DNA of 64,000 nucleotides from Prosapia bicincta. Its lineage: Eukaryota > Arthropoda > Insecta > Hemiptera > Cercopidae. Within the stretch, counting starts at the first letter, position 1. Every line of letters starts with the position of its first letter. Location: positions 97,866,742-97,930,741 of the forward strand of contig JBAIZL010000006.1 of assembly GCA_036971475.1 (NCBI GenBank), in the 5' to 3' direction. The notes beneath the pieces were generated by a model that saw only the letters and a list, made by a program, of their open reading frames with translations, made no database searches and had not been told where the DNA came from. A program made the position numbers and the translations under genes. This document shows, one piece after another, positions 26,901 through 33,579 of this stretch.

Positions 26901-29679
26901 GTGGCAACTGAATATTTACAGTTGAGAACCTGCAGTCTTCTAAAATGGTTGAAAATGAGGGTACTGTACTTAATAAGTTCTCGAAAGTCGACTGACAAAT
27001 ATAAAAAGTAAGATTCTTGTTGAAGTGTAAATGATAAGTGAATAGAAGAAAACAATATTGCTGAGTTAAACATATTTTAATATTTATAAATCAATAGCAT
27101 TCATTATACTATTTTCAGAAGTATAAAATTAAAGTGTCTTAGTATGTTAAAAATTATTGTGTAAGTTTTTAAAATAATTTTTAGAAATTAATACAAATAT
27201 AGTTTTTGAAATTAATAAAAATATAGTTTTTGAAATTAATTTTTATTGAATAAAAAAAACAAATGTGTTTTACATATGGAATCTATAAATCTGTTTATTG
27301 TTTGTTTAGGAGGAAGCATACATATAAGCCTGTTTAAAAGTAAGTGGTAGCTGATAAAACAGACCTAAAAAAAGGTAAACTAAATTTAAATTGTAGTATA
27401 AGACTGTTAAAAACTAGCTGTATTTTTCAGGGTTTGATATTCCTTAAGATTATAAAGTTACAAGTGATGTCATTATTTAAAATAAAATTAATTAAATCTA
27501 ACCTTGAAATCCCTTATGATCATACATTTCCCCATTTTAAAAATAAATCTATATTAGGAATCTTGAAATATAATTTTTTTTAAACTTCCATTTTGAGACC
27601 AGTTTACATATTTTTCCAGTAACTTAATTTGTAAGAAAAATAAAATAGTTATACCAATCAAAATTTCACAACCATCCCAATTCTTTTGTTTCCAAAATTT
27701 GAATCATTAAAATCTTTCTCAGCAGGAATAAAATATTGTATATACTCTACAGGTACATTTTCGTATAGTAGAAATATAAAATTAAACCAAAAATTATTTG
27801 ATGAAAGTGATGTCTCTTACGGCATACATGAAAATATGCTATAAATTAAAATTAGATTTTATACTTCCTCAAAAAACACTCTGTACTGAAAGAGAAATAG
27901 AAAACATGACTCAAATCACTGATGTGCTCCTCCATTTCAATGTCACTACAATCACAGTCCCTGCTTTTCACTCAAGCTATTAACATTATTGTTTCCAACA
28001 TTTAGTTTCATTTGTTCCACATAATTTTTCATTTCCAACCCTTCAGGATAGTTTTCATAGTGCAATCTTTTAATTCCTTCTAATCACACTACATCACACT
28101 TTGCAATGCTCTAATTATAGGTTCTAATATTTCTGCCGTGTTAATCTTCCTATTGTTTCTTGTAACATATGCAGTAGAGTCTAGATAGTTCGAGATAGAT
28201 GGGACCGAGACTACCTTGGAATAACGAAAACTCAGATTAAACGGAAATACTTTCTTGGGGATTAGAAAAAAATATTGGTTCTAATAAACCCTAATAATAT
28301 AATTAAGAATGCACAAATTACGTTTATAAAATTGTATTGATTACAGTACTTACATAAGTTTAATGTTGCTTTGGAATAGATTGTTCATCGTAGTTGAAAC
28401 ATTTTTTGGAAAAAGTTGTTATGTGTCTTCTGTGTTTGCTTATCCGATCGTTTTCATGCTATAGTGTTGTGTAGGCGTCTTAGCAGAAGCACATCTGTTG
28501 GCAGGGTGTCTGTCTATTGTTCAATATAGTGTAGTGCAGTTTCCAAGGCGGCCGTTCCTTCACCATGACTAATTTTCCATCTTTTACTGTTTCAGTCAAC
28601 CTTCATCTTTATTCTAGTCATCACTGCCTTTAGTAGTTTTTTGTACCATTTCAATAGTTGCAACATGTGTTATTATTACTTAGTTACGTTCGTCCTTATT
28701 AGCCCATTGATGTACATCCTTATTATCGACATTTTCCCAATCTGAATGTTTCTTGATATGAAATGTTTCTTCTTGTGAACCAATGACACAGTCAACAGTT
28801 TTATTATGACCCAAGACTTTATTCCATGACTTACTTAATGTTTTTTCTTTTATTTAGTTCCATGATTCGGCTATCCAGTGCACAACTTCCTTAACTGTAT
28901 ATTTTTAGAAAGCCTGCAATGCTCTCTTCCCTTTCAGTCGCTTCCAAGAGAGATTGTAAAAGGTACCATCTGTTTCTTTTGTAAATTCCAGAACACCGTG
29001 ATCCATCAGCTGGATTAGGCTTATAACACCACATTAGGGAGATATAAAGCACAGATATCATCAGAACACGGTTGATCTTCATTGGGATGTGACTGTGCAT
29101 TGTCTAACAGTAAATGATTTGAATTTACTTTCAAATAGATAAAATATTCTGAAATAAACCGGTATGTAACGGAACCTCAAAAAATCGGGACTCAGATTTT
29201 TGAAACTACTGTACTTTTATTTGAGCCTAGATCAATCGTATAGTATTAATGTGACGATAGCATGGTGACAGATGAAGAACTTATGGCATCCTTGTCAGCT
29301 TGAAAAGGAAAATGTCGGCTCTGATAGAGGGATGGTAGGGTTAGCCTTATCGAGCTCCCATGAATCCTCTTTTACTGTTCATTCAAATATAGTTAATTTT
29401 GTATGTTCTTATTGCCATAAATCTAGAATTTCTAAATAATTAAAAATGTTACTACACTCAAAATAAATTTGAATTCAAACACTTGAATTAATTTTCCCCC
29501 AGATTACAACTACATTTTTACATGTTCAGGTGGCTCTAAGAAATATGTGTAAAATGTATAAATTCATCTTCTAATACCTTGATGTGGAAGGAAAATATCT
29601 GTTAATCTTTTTAAAGCTTCTTTGAACAGATACACATTACTAGTGAGAGTTGATATTTCTTCTTGCTCCATATCTAGAC
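901..29679 (-). CDS. Rho GTPase-activating protein, ARHGAP29/ARHGAP45 (HMHA1)-like; seven exons, 5' end missing
   Basis: The product should stimulate GTP hydrolysis by Rho-family GTPases and so down-regulate cytoskeletal signalling. Exons in transcript order: 29578-29679, 20663-20809, 14356-14434, 12980-13052, 11211-11393, 5786-5970, 901-1219. All donors are GT, all acceptors AG, and every phase agrees. The first four exons (about 135 residues) match the helical N-terminal region of human ARHGAP45, for example 'AFSIRISEYLMGG' against human 'AFSSTVSEFLMGE'. The last three form a RhoGAP domain: 'FGVDLDQHL' at its start, arginine finger in 'GIYRVSG', then 'VLKLYLRQLPQPLF' and 'NLGIVFGPTLMR'. Vertebrate relatives have an F-BAR and a C1 domain between these halves; here exons 4 and 5 join in phase 0 without them, around a piggyBac insertion. 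The start codon and upstream exons were not found. Introns carry many transposons, mostly inactive. The family is sure; the complete exon set is not. Confidence 0.85.
1356..2393. mobile_element. Non-autonomous piggyBac-like element (~1.04 kb) with TTAA target site
   Basis: TTAA flanks both sides (1352-1355 and 2394-2397). The ends are inverted repeats: left CACGTTCAGCACGGC, and right, when reversed, CACATTCAGCACGGC (14 of 15 match). The first ~150 bp are clearly more GC-rich than the surroundings. No transposase reading frame remains, and the small plus-strand ORFs at 1847-2163 have no recognisable similarity. TTAA duplication with short inverted ends is the piggyBac hallmark. It lies in an intron of the RhoGAP gene. 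Confidence 0.8.
2400..3715. other. Intronic AT-rich sequence with no recognised feature
   Basis: There is no long reading frame, splice-flanked exon or clear repeat. The region falls inside the last RhoGAP intron. A few homopolymer runs of A and T are the only structure seen. Confidence 0.5.
3716..4066. mobile_element. Small inverted-repeat element (MITE-like, ~345 bp)
   Basis: A perfect 22-bp inverted repeat occurs at about 3720-3741 and 4041-4062 (aaattttataagctggcact on the left arm). The interior has no coding potential. Size and symmetry suggest a MITE or a fold-back element. No target-site duplication could be identified. Confidence 0.5.
4820..5415 (-). mobile_element. Penelope-like element relic, copy A (inverted ends plus GIY-YIG fragment)
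   Basis: The two ends are inverted copies of one terminal sequence: 'tatgactatccgaacttt' at about 4840 and its reverse complement near 5345. Between them the minus strand encodes 'CDECNKFYIGKTGRSFKQRV', the GIY-YIG nuclease signature of PLEs (Y-I-G followed by T-G-R). Both ends carry 'ctgatgaagat...gaaaacg', a hammerhead-ribozyme-like core. The RT is absent. The outer boundary 'aacgtaatggacta...aattcaa' recurs in other copies in this window (about 8405, 10350, 20165 and 31280). Confidence 0.78.
5425..5785. other. Intron sequence between PLE copy A and exon 6
   Basis: AT-rich sequence without ORFs, repeats or structure that could be identified. Confidence 0.4.
5786..5970 (-). CDS. RhoGAP gene exon 6 (arginine-finger exon)
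   Basis: The acceptor 'ctag' is followed by GGG-ATT-TAC-CGA, giving 'GIYRVSGVKSRVERLCHEF', where R of GIYR is the catalytic arginine finger. It then encodes 'IIANVLKLYLRQLPQPLF', the conserved helix leading to the GTPase-binding face. 185 nt, leaving phase 2 at a GTAAAA donor that matches the next exon. Confidence 0.9.
5975..6935. other. Intron sequence; two short unrecognised minus-strand ORFs
   Basis: Reading frames at about 6472-6751 (minus, 60-70 codons) overlap in different frames and match no family I recognise. The rest is AT-rich. The minus-strand reading of 6600-6760 has a less skewed base composition, so an old transposon fragment is possible. Confidence 0.35.
6938..6988. repeat. 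(CA)n microsatellite
   Basis: An almost pure CA run of about 50 bp. A second, shorter CA run lies near 7060-7078 after a similar 'tgtcacatac' context. Confidence 0.95.
7480..9905 (+). pseudogene. Decayed I/Jockey-like non-LTR retrotransposon ORF2 with RNase H, interrupted by a PLE
   Basis: Pieces of one ORF2 appear in order on the plus strand in changing frames. The EN-RT linker is near 7560-7670 ('PPPVWWHDEC', 'KALNKFKRQPTNENLEHYKI'). RT fingers follow at 7735-7790 ('GFRQGKSTVDQLVLLQSA') and the palm at 7854-8123 ('ENGVPEGSILSVALFAIAIN'), with the catalytic box degraded to 'FVGD'. A post-RT region ('RLATGAFRAA') is near 8770-8800. A worn RNase H-like segment is near 9160-9330, and a terminal Cys motif 'CQFCGGTITVKH' is near 9700. 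Many stops and frameshifts show it is dead. A PLE copy (8400-8597) splits it, so the LINE is older. Clade assignment rests on these motifs only. Confidence 0.8.
8400..8597. mobile_element. Penelope-like terminal repeat, copy B, nested in the LINE relic
   Basis: It begins with 'aattttgtagtccattacg', the reverse complement of the outer boundary seen in the other copies. It contains 'cttactgagacagaac' and, after a very short loop, the inverted 'gttctgtctcag', so it is a pair of inverted termini with almost nothing between. LINE-like sequence resumes after about 8597. Confidence 0.7.
9906..10264. other. Intron sequence, nothing recognised
   Basis: AT-rich, with repeated 'ttagttta'-like words just downstream of the LINE relic that may be its 3' tail. 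No gene is seen. Confidence 0.4.
10265..10377. mobile_element. Penelope-like terminal fragment, copy C
   Basis: The segment shares the block 'gatagtcataaactaatg', then 'aagtgattgattaag' and the outer boundary 'aacgtaacggacta' with copies A, E and G. Only one terminus is present. Confidence 0.65.
10380..11205. other. Intron sequence with a weak second repeat family
   Basis: No ORF. The stretch at about 10985-11055 ('gacgcatttcacactaaattagtgcatt') resembles 48592-48630 ('gacgcgttccgcactaggtcagtgcatt'), which precedes a PLE coding fragment. It may therefore be a PLE terminal relic. Confidence 0.4.
11211..11393 (-). CDS. RhoGAP gene exon 5 (start of GAP domain)
   Basis: 61 codons in phase 0 at both ends (acceptor 'tttag', donor 'gtcggt'). 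A low-complexity linker ('VGNSKHDTSPNTPQM') is followed by 'TTFGVDLDQHL' and 'IPTIVCKCVQEIDKRGL', the first helix of a RhoGAP domain. In vertebrate relatives a C1 zinc-binding domain sits directly before this segment. No matching cysteines occur here. Confidence 0.88.
11542..12898 (+). mobile_element. piggyBac-like element, internally deleted, TTAA-flanked
   Basis: TTAA occurs on both sides (11538-11541 and 12899-12902). Terminal inverted repeats of about 20 bp begin CCCTAGAAAGCTAATCTATC and end with its reverse complement. Subterminal blocks 'cgtaaaaattacgatagttt' (11722) and 'cgtaaattttacgatagttt' (12840) repeat near both ends. It carries a 305-codon transposase fragment. It is unrelated in its ends to the element at 1356-2393. 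It lies in the RhoGAP intron between the N-terminal and GAP halves, in antisense orientation. Confidence 0.92.
11844..12761 (+). pseudogene. piggyBac transposase, N-terminally truncated but with an open 305-codon frame
   Basis: The frame encodes the C-terminal half of a DDE piggyBac transposase (family members are usually near 550-600 aa). 'TMDNWFTSVPLA' contains the second catalytic Asp (the DNWFTS signature) and 'GAVDTLDQMC' the third. The region with the first catalytic Asp and the N-terminal domain are missing; the frame starts just upstream of 'IPYTGKAMS'. The C-terminus is Cys-rich ('YCCRCNKPICAES'), like the zinc-binding tail that reads the transposon ends. No stop interrupts the remaining frame, so the internal deletion is probably recent. 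It cannot be an active nuclease by itself. Confidence 0.9.
12980..13052 (-). CDS. RhoGAP gene exon 4
   Basis: Short exon: acceptor 'ttctag' (a second AG eight bases later gives the wrong phase), donor 'gtgagt'. It encodes 'ISEYLMGGSDTGF' followed by 'SQPFLESSDSK'. The 'EYLMGG' block matches 'EFLMGE' of human ARHGAP45 at the same place, right after the 'AFS' of the previous exon. Confidence 0.85.
13060..14130. other. Intron sequence, nothing recognised
   Basis: AT-rich. The 60-codon ORF at 13702-13884 has no recognisable similarity or splice context. Confidence 0.4.
14136..14253 (-). CDS. Possible alternative terminal exon of the RhoGAP gene
   Basis: Acceptor 'ttctattatag' precedes TGAAAGG. 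Joined to exon 3 (14356-14434) in its correct phase, it reads 'AFSISERLIGEPDFDSLLN' and ends at a TAA after 39 codons. The constitutive junction reads 'AFSIRISEYLMGGSDTGF', so the two alternatives share an S-E-x-L-x-G pattern. Use of this exon would give a short isoform without the GAP domain. No GT donor lies near its end. It may instead be a chance ORF; transcript data would decide. Confidence 0.4.
14356..14434 (-). CDS. RhoGAP gene exon 3
   Basis: Acceptor 'aatttcag', donor 'gtatgt', 79 nt. It encodes 'YDLEDDEKHKELYDFVGQL' and 'ATAFSI', corresponding to 'NDLEKQEFEKALETIAVAFS' in human ARHGAP45. Phases agree with exons 2 and 4. Confidence 0.85.
14963..15377. mobile_element. hAT-like non-autonomous element (MITE, ~415 bp)
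   Basis: Termini are CAGTGGCACACCGAAG on the left and, reversed, CAGTGGTGCACCAAG on the right. Flanking 8-mers gttcaaac and gttcactc agree at 6 of 8 positions, consistent with an aged 8-bp target duplication as made by hAT elements. The interior has no transposase. Confidence 0.68.
15380..16730. other. Intron sequence, nothing recognised
   Basis: AT-rich. The minus-strand ORF at 16371-16619 is hydrophobic low-complexity sequence without recognisable similarity. Confidence 0.4.
16735..16875. mobile_element. MITE of the family also at 32229-32373 (diverged copy)
   Basis: The left arm ('cactaaacactt', 'aaacttgcctatagtagcac', 'tgttgaggatggcc') matches the element at 32229-32373. The right arm is not a clear inverse, so this copy is partial or has a different 3' half. 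A further end fragment is at about 30385-30432. Confidence 0.6.
17870..17934. repeat. (TG)n microsatellite
   Basis: A TG run of about 60 bp with a few variant units, immediately beside PLE copy D. Confidence 0.95.
17940..18845 (-). pseudogene. Penelope-like element, copy D: 5'-truncated RT end plus GIY-YIG endonuclease
   Basis: Read on the minus strand from 18845, the first part encodes the end of a PLE reverse transcriptase ('LNFLHLTITKNHTQKHIFNI', then 'YRKPITTDTLIHNTSNHP'). The GIY-YIG part follows ('CNKFYIGQTGCSFKQRI'), and then a tail with 'TFYNHIKDTGHKYTDI' in an open 79-codon frame (18117-18356). Frameshifts separate the parts. The 3' terminus, about 17945-18110, carries the hammerhead-like core CTGATGA-GATCG-CGATC-GAAA in inverse. 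5' truncation is usual for target-primed insertion. Confidence 0.82.
18850..19720. other. Intron sequence with a short CCACCT-type repeat
   Basis: A small run of 'cctccacctccacctcaacc' lies near 18915-18945. No gene or other element is recognised. Confidence 0.4.
19725..20195 (+). pseudogene. Penelope-like element, copy E: GIY-YIG tail and 3' terminus
   Basis: Plus-strand 'CKETGRSFKQRVEQHKQSTN' and 'STFYNHIKKNRTQIHRHL' match the GIY-YIG tail of copy D, then the frame stops. The 3' terminus follows with 'ccctgatgaagattgccaca', 'cgatcgaaaacgttctg' and the outer boundary 'aacgtaatggacta'. It has the same family as copies A-D and G. Confidence 0.78.
20047..20078 (+). ncRNA. Hammerhead-ribozyme-like core, PLE family 3
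   Basis: CTGATGA (20047-20053), then a stem II that can pair GATTG with CGATC, then GAAA (20073-20076). In copy D the stem is a perfect GATCG/CGATC. This is the conserved core order of a hammerhead. Stem III after GAAA would be only two or three pairs, and stem I is not obvious, so monomer activity is doubtful. PLE hammerheads with weak stem III that act as dimers are established for this element class. Confidence 0.5.
20200..20660. other. Intron sequence, nothing recognised
   Basis: AT-rich with no ORF or repeat of note. Confidence 0.4.
20663..20809 (-). CDS. RhoGAP gene exon 2
   Basis: 147 nt, donor 'gtaagt'; the acceptor is a weak 'tttaag'. It encodes 'YSTIHERLSEVLRILKKILD' and 'MFPELQSTEILLKTQNLIL', aligning with human ARHGAP45 'CLGEALRVMHQIISKYPLLN' and 'TVETLTAAGTLIAKVKA'. 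This is predicted helical, upstream of where the F-BAR domain would begin. Confidence 0.85.
21598..22665 (+). pseudogene. LOA-like ORF1 (DUF4780-like protein) with two in-frame stops
   Basis: One frame runs from ATG 21598 (a weaker upstream ATG is at 21460). The N-terminal part is basic and low-complexity ('GAAKRRLRREQARAGGGP', 'KKKVKLVQGG'), likely nucleic-acid binding. After TAA at 22087 the same frame continues with 'LAIVPVSYPERQLSEEMALE' and, after TAG at 22483, 'KREDAGLTLILYIGEGSLG' and 'NNNLRVNVGLRQATFKVLSG', which resemble the DUF4780 domain of Lian-type elements. ORF1 ends eight bases before the ORF2 ATG. The two stops look like point mutations. RNA binding is inferred, not shown. Confidence 0.75.
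22674..26332 (+). pseudogene. LOA-like ORF2: APE endonuclease, reverse transcriptase, RNase H; broken
   Basis: Starts 'MIKFLQVNLQHSRATSAVV'. A frameshift near 22735 leads into 538 open codons. The endonuclease motifs are 'LVLIQEPW' (Glu), 'GMDANSHHNSWGN' and 'SSDHRHI'. RT follows with 'YKSPGPDGIYPVLLQ'. A frameshift near 24265 in a G run and another near 24365 precede 'IGAFLDIEGAFNN' and the intact catalytic 'LGYADDIVVL'. After a stop at 25175 and a shift in a C run near 25215 come the RNase H pieces: 'IWYTDGSKMDFGTGAG', 'IFFDSQAAIKAL' and 'IGWVPGHRGIFGNEAADALA'. The C-terminus has 'CRLCRQELETATHIIYRCE', a zinc-finger-like motif. At least five lesions make it non-functional, but all catalytic residues seen are retained. 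Confidence 0.85.
26400..26830 (+). pseudogene. Penelope-like GIY-YIG fragment beside the LOA-like insertion
   Basis: Around 26630-26730 the plus strand reads 'KIEYPDCNKLYIGQT', a stop, 'MKLKDKYK', then in another frame 'HLKHTSNQTL'. This resembles the 'CNKVYIGQTKKKLKDRY' of the large PLE at 60 kb but is clearly older. The LOA-like element inserted just upstream. Confidence 0.65.
26835..28165. other. Intron sequence, nothing recognised
   Basis: AT-rich. The ORFs at 27344 and 27798 are short and unrecognised. A short direct repeat 'atagtttttgaaattaat' occurs twice near 27200-27240. Confidence 0.4.
28172..29211 (-). pseudogene. Tigger/pogo-like DNA transposon relic
   Basis: Both ends begin CAGTAG inward, and 'ctcagatt'-type subterminal words recur on both sides. 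The minus strand near 28890-29110 encodes scattered DDE_1 (Tigger/Jerky) transposase motifs in shifting frames: 'LLLDNAQSHPNED', 'ALYLPNVVL' and 'RWYLLQSLLEATEREESI', matching the family pattern DNAPSHP...LFLPPNVTSL. The N-terminal DNA-binding part is not recognisable. A TA target duplication is not clear, so the exact ends are uncertain. Confidence 0.65.
29215..29570. other. Intron sequence between the Tigger relic and exon 1 of the visible gene
   Basis: No features recognised. Confidence 0.35.
29578..29679 (-). CDS. RhoGAP gene, first visible exon
   Basis: Acceptor 'attttgtag', donor 'gtatta'; 102 nt. It encodes 'LDMEQEEISTLTSNVYLFKE' and 'ALKRLTDIFLPHQ', aligning with human ARHGAP45 'VVEDISHLLADVARFAEGLE' and 'KLKECVLRDDLL'. 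It begins in mid-codon, so at least one coding exon lies upstream. None could be identified with confidence between here and the window end. Confidence 0.8.
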
Positions 29680-29689
29680 CTACAAAATA

Positions 29690-30810
29690 ATTCAAAATTC
29701 TGTCACAAATAAATGAACAAAATAAATTAAACTGATTTCTAATGTCTAAATCTGGTTGAATGAGATATTAAATTACAATATATTCATACCTTCATATACA
29801 AAATGTGAACAATTTGTATAATAAACTAGTTTTACTGCTGCATAAAAACTGTAAGTTTTTTTTTACATTAAAAAGATAAATAGCCCATAATGACTTTACA
29901 TTTCCCATTATCATGACCATGTGTATTATTTTAAATGTATCTAAAAAGGAGATTGACTAGTTTCATTTAGTGAGTAGATTTTTTGATCCCTCGCAGTTAC
30001 AAATTTAAACGACATATACTCACAACTGAATACATATATATGATACACACAACTCCACATTTAACATACTGTTTCATCAAGTTTATTTTTAGGGAGGGTA
30101 GTGAATGGAGACCTTACTTTTACCCTCTAAGAGAGTATGTTTACTTTAAAAAAGCGACCCTTCCCAAGGCAGCCTTCTTTTCCAATATTCTTATTAACAG
30201 GGCATCATGACATACATCCTTAGTATTATTTTTACTCCACTTACCCTTTTTCAAACACATTTTTGTAATGAATAGATATCTCCATATGTCCTCATTAAAG
30301 AGTGGGTTAACAGGGATTGTCTTGGAAATTAGTTACCTATTTTGTACTTATAAAGAGTTGGTAATAGGACAATTCTCCTGAAACGGGCGTCCTCAATAAT
30401 CACAAAAGTAAGTGCTACTGTAGGCAAGTGTACCATACTAACAAAAATTAAAGTTCGTATAGTCATAAACTAATGTAAAAGTTATTAATACTAACATATG
30501 TTCATGTACTTTTAGCAAGTTTTTGTTGTATTTGGTACGATTTTTCTTCTTTCAATGAAACTAAAATTTTATTGATATTTTTGCAAATAAATAAAACGGT
30601 TTTAATTTTGAAGTTCACGATAAATGAGTAATTGTCAGGCTATGGCTTGCGAGGACAATTGGCAGGAAATTATAATGGTCAGTAGCTGGCAGCTTGAGGG
30701 CACAGTTTTCTTTTGAAACTTTACAGAATATAGTCTAAAAGCTCTTAATGCCTTTCTTAACACAGTGAGCATATTCAGAATTTTTTAATTTAGAAATGCA
30801 TTAGGAATTC
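29690..30810. other. Upstream region of the RhoGAP gene; small repeat-end fragments only
   Basis: About 30385-30432 shows 'gcgtcctcaataatcac' and 'aagtaagtgctactgtaggc', the end of the MITE at 32229. About 30447-30490 shows 'cgtatagtcataaactaatg', a PLE family 3 terminus. No exon recognised. Confidence 0.45.
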
Positions 30811-30812
30811 TG

Positions 30813-30813
<1 letters not shown>

Positions 30814-30849
<36 letters not shown>
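30814..30849. repeat. (CA)n microsatellite
   Basis: A pure AC run of about 36 bp. Confidence 0.95.
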
Positions 30850-30850
<1 letters not shown>

Positions 30851-31014
30851 TTATCAAACTGTTGTATATACAATCAGTTGAAATAATCAAACTTATTTCA
30901 ACTGTTTTTTTTTAAATGGTAAATTCATGAAATAAAAATGTCTGAAATGAAGCCAAATATATTTAACTAAAAAGTGGAATATAGTTTCATTCTATATATT
31001 TTTATTAATATAAC

Positions 31015-31310
31015 TTATCACTTCAAAATTAGTTTATGACTGTCCAAACTTTAAATTTTGTAAATTTGTAAACACCTACTGAAACAGAAAGTTTTCAATC
31101 GCTATGGGGTGATCTGCATCAGTGTCTTCTGCTTGGAGATGTTGGGTTAGAAGACACTGATGAACATTCCCATACAGCGATCAAAAACGTTCTGTCTCTG
31201 TAAGGTTTTACAAATTTACAAAGTTTAAAGTTTGGATAATCATAAACTAATGTTTAAGTGATTAATTAAGATTCACTGAACATAATGAACTACAAAATTC
31301 AAGAGATTAA
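31015..31310. mobile_element. Penelope-like inverted terminal pair, copy G
   Basis: The left arm ('tgactgtccaaactttaaat', 'ctactgaaacagaaag', 'cttctgcttggagatgttgg') is followed directly by its inverse ('agaagacactgatgaac', 'cgttctgtctctg', 'aagtttggataatcat'). The arms are about 130 bp with no internal coding sequence. Each carries a hammerhead-like core. Confidence 0.75.
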
Positions 31311-32225
31311 TATAACAATAAATTGCTATCATAAAACAAATATTAAAAACACTGTTATTCCGGTTTTCCCACAATTAGATAAAGTTACTATTTCTACATC
31401 TAAAATTACAAAAAACTGCTTACCATATCAAATAGATGACAAGTTTAAAATCACAAAGGCATTTCTAGAATCACATTGCCTTCCCGTAAAACTCCAGAAG
31501 GAATAGAAATTGCTCAATTGAGCAAACAAAGTTTAATCAATGAGTAGCAGATATAAACAGCATGGCTTGTTAATTTAATACAAAGTTTTTTGTATACTGA
31601 AAATAAAAACAAGATATTAGAAATAAATTAAAATTTATTACCCCCCCCCCCAGTACATCTACTTGAATTTAATGATAACTAAGGCCTCTTTAATTATGCA
31701 CATAGATTTAAATAAATTTAAATACGCAAGTGTGGCATATTAATATATATTTAAATGTTTAGCAATAAATTCAATTAACTTATTTTGTCAACTTGTATAG
31801 ACATGGATTAGCTCCAGAAGAAATTTCTGGTTGCATTACTGTTGCTAACAATACCATAACACTAGCTTTTTACAAGTTACTCTTCTTCTTTCAAGTATCA
31901 CATTTTCCTTATACTCAAAATAGTTGTCCCACGAATTCCTTCAGGCGGATATTGCACAAAATGGGTGATACAGGTTAAACTTAATGTTATCTTATTTTCC
32001 AACCATCTCCTGACTTTCACTAGCTGTATCATATAAAAATACAAGTGACTATAAAACAAATTATATAGAAAATTTGTTTATACTTACAACATTTATTAAC
32101 AACATTTTTGACAACATTTATTGTCAAGTGTAGACAATATTTATTGTCAACAAGAAACAAAAAGTGTTTTCTACATTAACAAATATTAATATTTGTTGAT
32201 TCCATCTTCACGTGAGCTACTAGTT
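31311..32225. other. No gene recognised
   Basis: AT-rich with a short poly-C at about 31642. The ORFs at 31285 and 31793 have no recognisable similarity. A triplicated 'caacatttattgtcaa'-like word lies near 32090-32150. Confidence 0.4.
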
Positions 32226-32228
32226 TTC

Positions 32229-32373
32229 ACTAAACACTTGTAAATATTTACAAACTTGTCTATAGTAGCACTCACTTATATTTGTTGAGGACGGCCATTT
32301 GGGACACATCTCCTCAACAATTATAAGTAAGTGCTAATATAGGCAAGTTTGTAAATATTTACAAGTGTTTAGT
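32229..32373. mobile_element. Fold-back MITE with ~60-bp inverted arms
   Basis: The arms 'actaaacacttgtaaatatt' and the inverse 'aatatttacaagtgtttagt' extend through 'caaacttg', 'tatagtagcac' and 'tgttgagga' to a loop of about 20 bp. There is no coding capacity. Relatives are at 16735 and, partly, 30385. Confidence 0.78.
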
Positions 32374-32628
32374 AACAAATATTCTAAACTAAACCAAATC
32401 AATTCAGTAGGTAAATAAAATATTACATATAATTAATATTTAGAAAATTATAAGGTGTAGCAGAAAAAGTCAAGGTTAATTTTAAATCGGTCAAATCAAT
32501 GTTGTCCTAGGGAGATGCAAAATTTCTTTTTCACACAGTGTAAATTTCCTTTATCTTGAATATCAGTTATATATTATGGACACATATTTCTCTTACATAT
32601 TTATATATTGATATGGAACCAAAATAAG

Positions 32629-32629
<1 letters not shown>

Positions 32630-32688
<59 letters not shown>
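32630..32688. repeat. (TA)n microsatellite
   Basis: A pure TA run of about 58 bp abutting the palindrome to its right. Confidence 0.95.
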
Positions 32689-32690
<2 letters not shown>

Positions 32691-32696
32691 TGATAC

Positions 32697-32980
32697 GTAT
32701 TCCTTCACGGATGGAAAAATATGACGAATTGTTACTATCTGGAGTACATCCGTTCATTCTGCAGTCCATAAATTCGCAGTTCTGACATTTCGCTAGAATC
32801 TCATCCAGCATTGACAAGGTGAACCCAACAACAGTAGAAGAGCGAGTCAACTGCTCTTCTACTGTTGTTGGGTTCACCTCGTCAATGCTGGATGAGATTC
32901 TAGCGAAACGTCGGAACTGCGAATTTATGGACTGCAGAATGAACGGATGTACTCCAGATAGTAACAATTCATCATATATA
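32697..32980. mobile_element. Near-perfect palindrome: inverted pair of PLE-type termini, family 4
   Basis: The arms are about 130 bp and meet near 32838-32845 ('agcgagtcaactgctcttct'). They contain 'ctggatgagattctagcg' followed by 'aaacgtcgg', which resembles a hammerhead core (CTG-ATGAG...CGAAACGTC) with one extra G. Its outer ends 'ccagatagtaacaattcatc' adjoin TA and CA runs. The same sequence, partial, flanks the TA run at 59741-59900. Confidence 0.75.
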
Positions 32981-33029
32981 TATACACACACACACACACA
33001 CTTAGGCATAACCTATTTTTAACATACTT

Positions 33030-33575
33030 CAAAAAAGGAGCAATTTCTATATTTAATCCGTATGTTTTTTTCTGTTTGGTCCACCATAACTTTAGAAGTA
33101 TTTAACTGATCAAAGTAATTTATTTGTAAATGAAAGAGGAAACCTTCCAGGTGGCCCCATTATAGTTCCATCCTAATGTGTGTGATTCGGAGACAATAAT
33201 ACGCTATTTTAATTTTGAAAAAAATTTTGTGGAGGGTAAATTAAAAAAAAAATTTTTAATAAGGATTATAAATTATGAGATAATTAATAAGGAAAATAAA
33301 CACTAACAACCGACTTAAAGATCCGTGTGTTTTATCTCTGTTCGTTCCACGATAACTTTGGATTATTTAACCGATCAAAGTGATTTGCTTGCAAATGAAA
33401 AGGGTAAGCTTTTCCGGTGGTCCAATTATAGTTACATCCCAATCCGTCTGATTTGGAGACAATAATACGCTATTTTAAATTTTTAAAACATATTGGAGGG
33501 AAAATTGAAAATTTATATTTTTAATAAGGATTATGAATTATAAGATAATTAATAATCAAAATAAAGAGTCATAGC
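33030..33575. repeat. Two diverged tandem copies of a ~270-bp unit
   Basis: Both copies contain 'ggagacaataatacgctatt', 'taataaggattat' and 'taagataattaataa'-like words in the same order, starting near 33060 and 33330. They differ at many sites. No coding potential or known family. Confidence 0.7.
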
Positions 33576-33579
33576 ATTT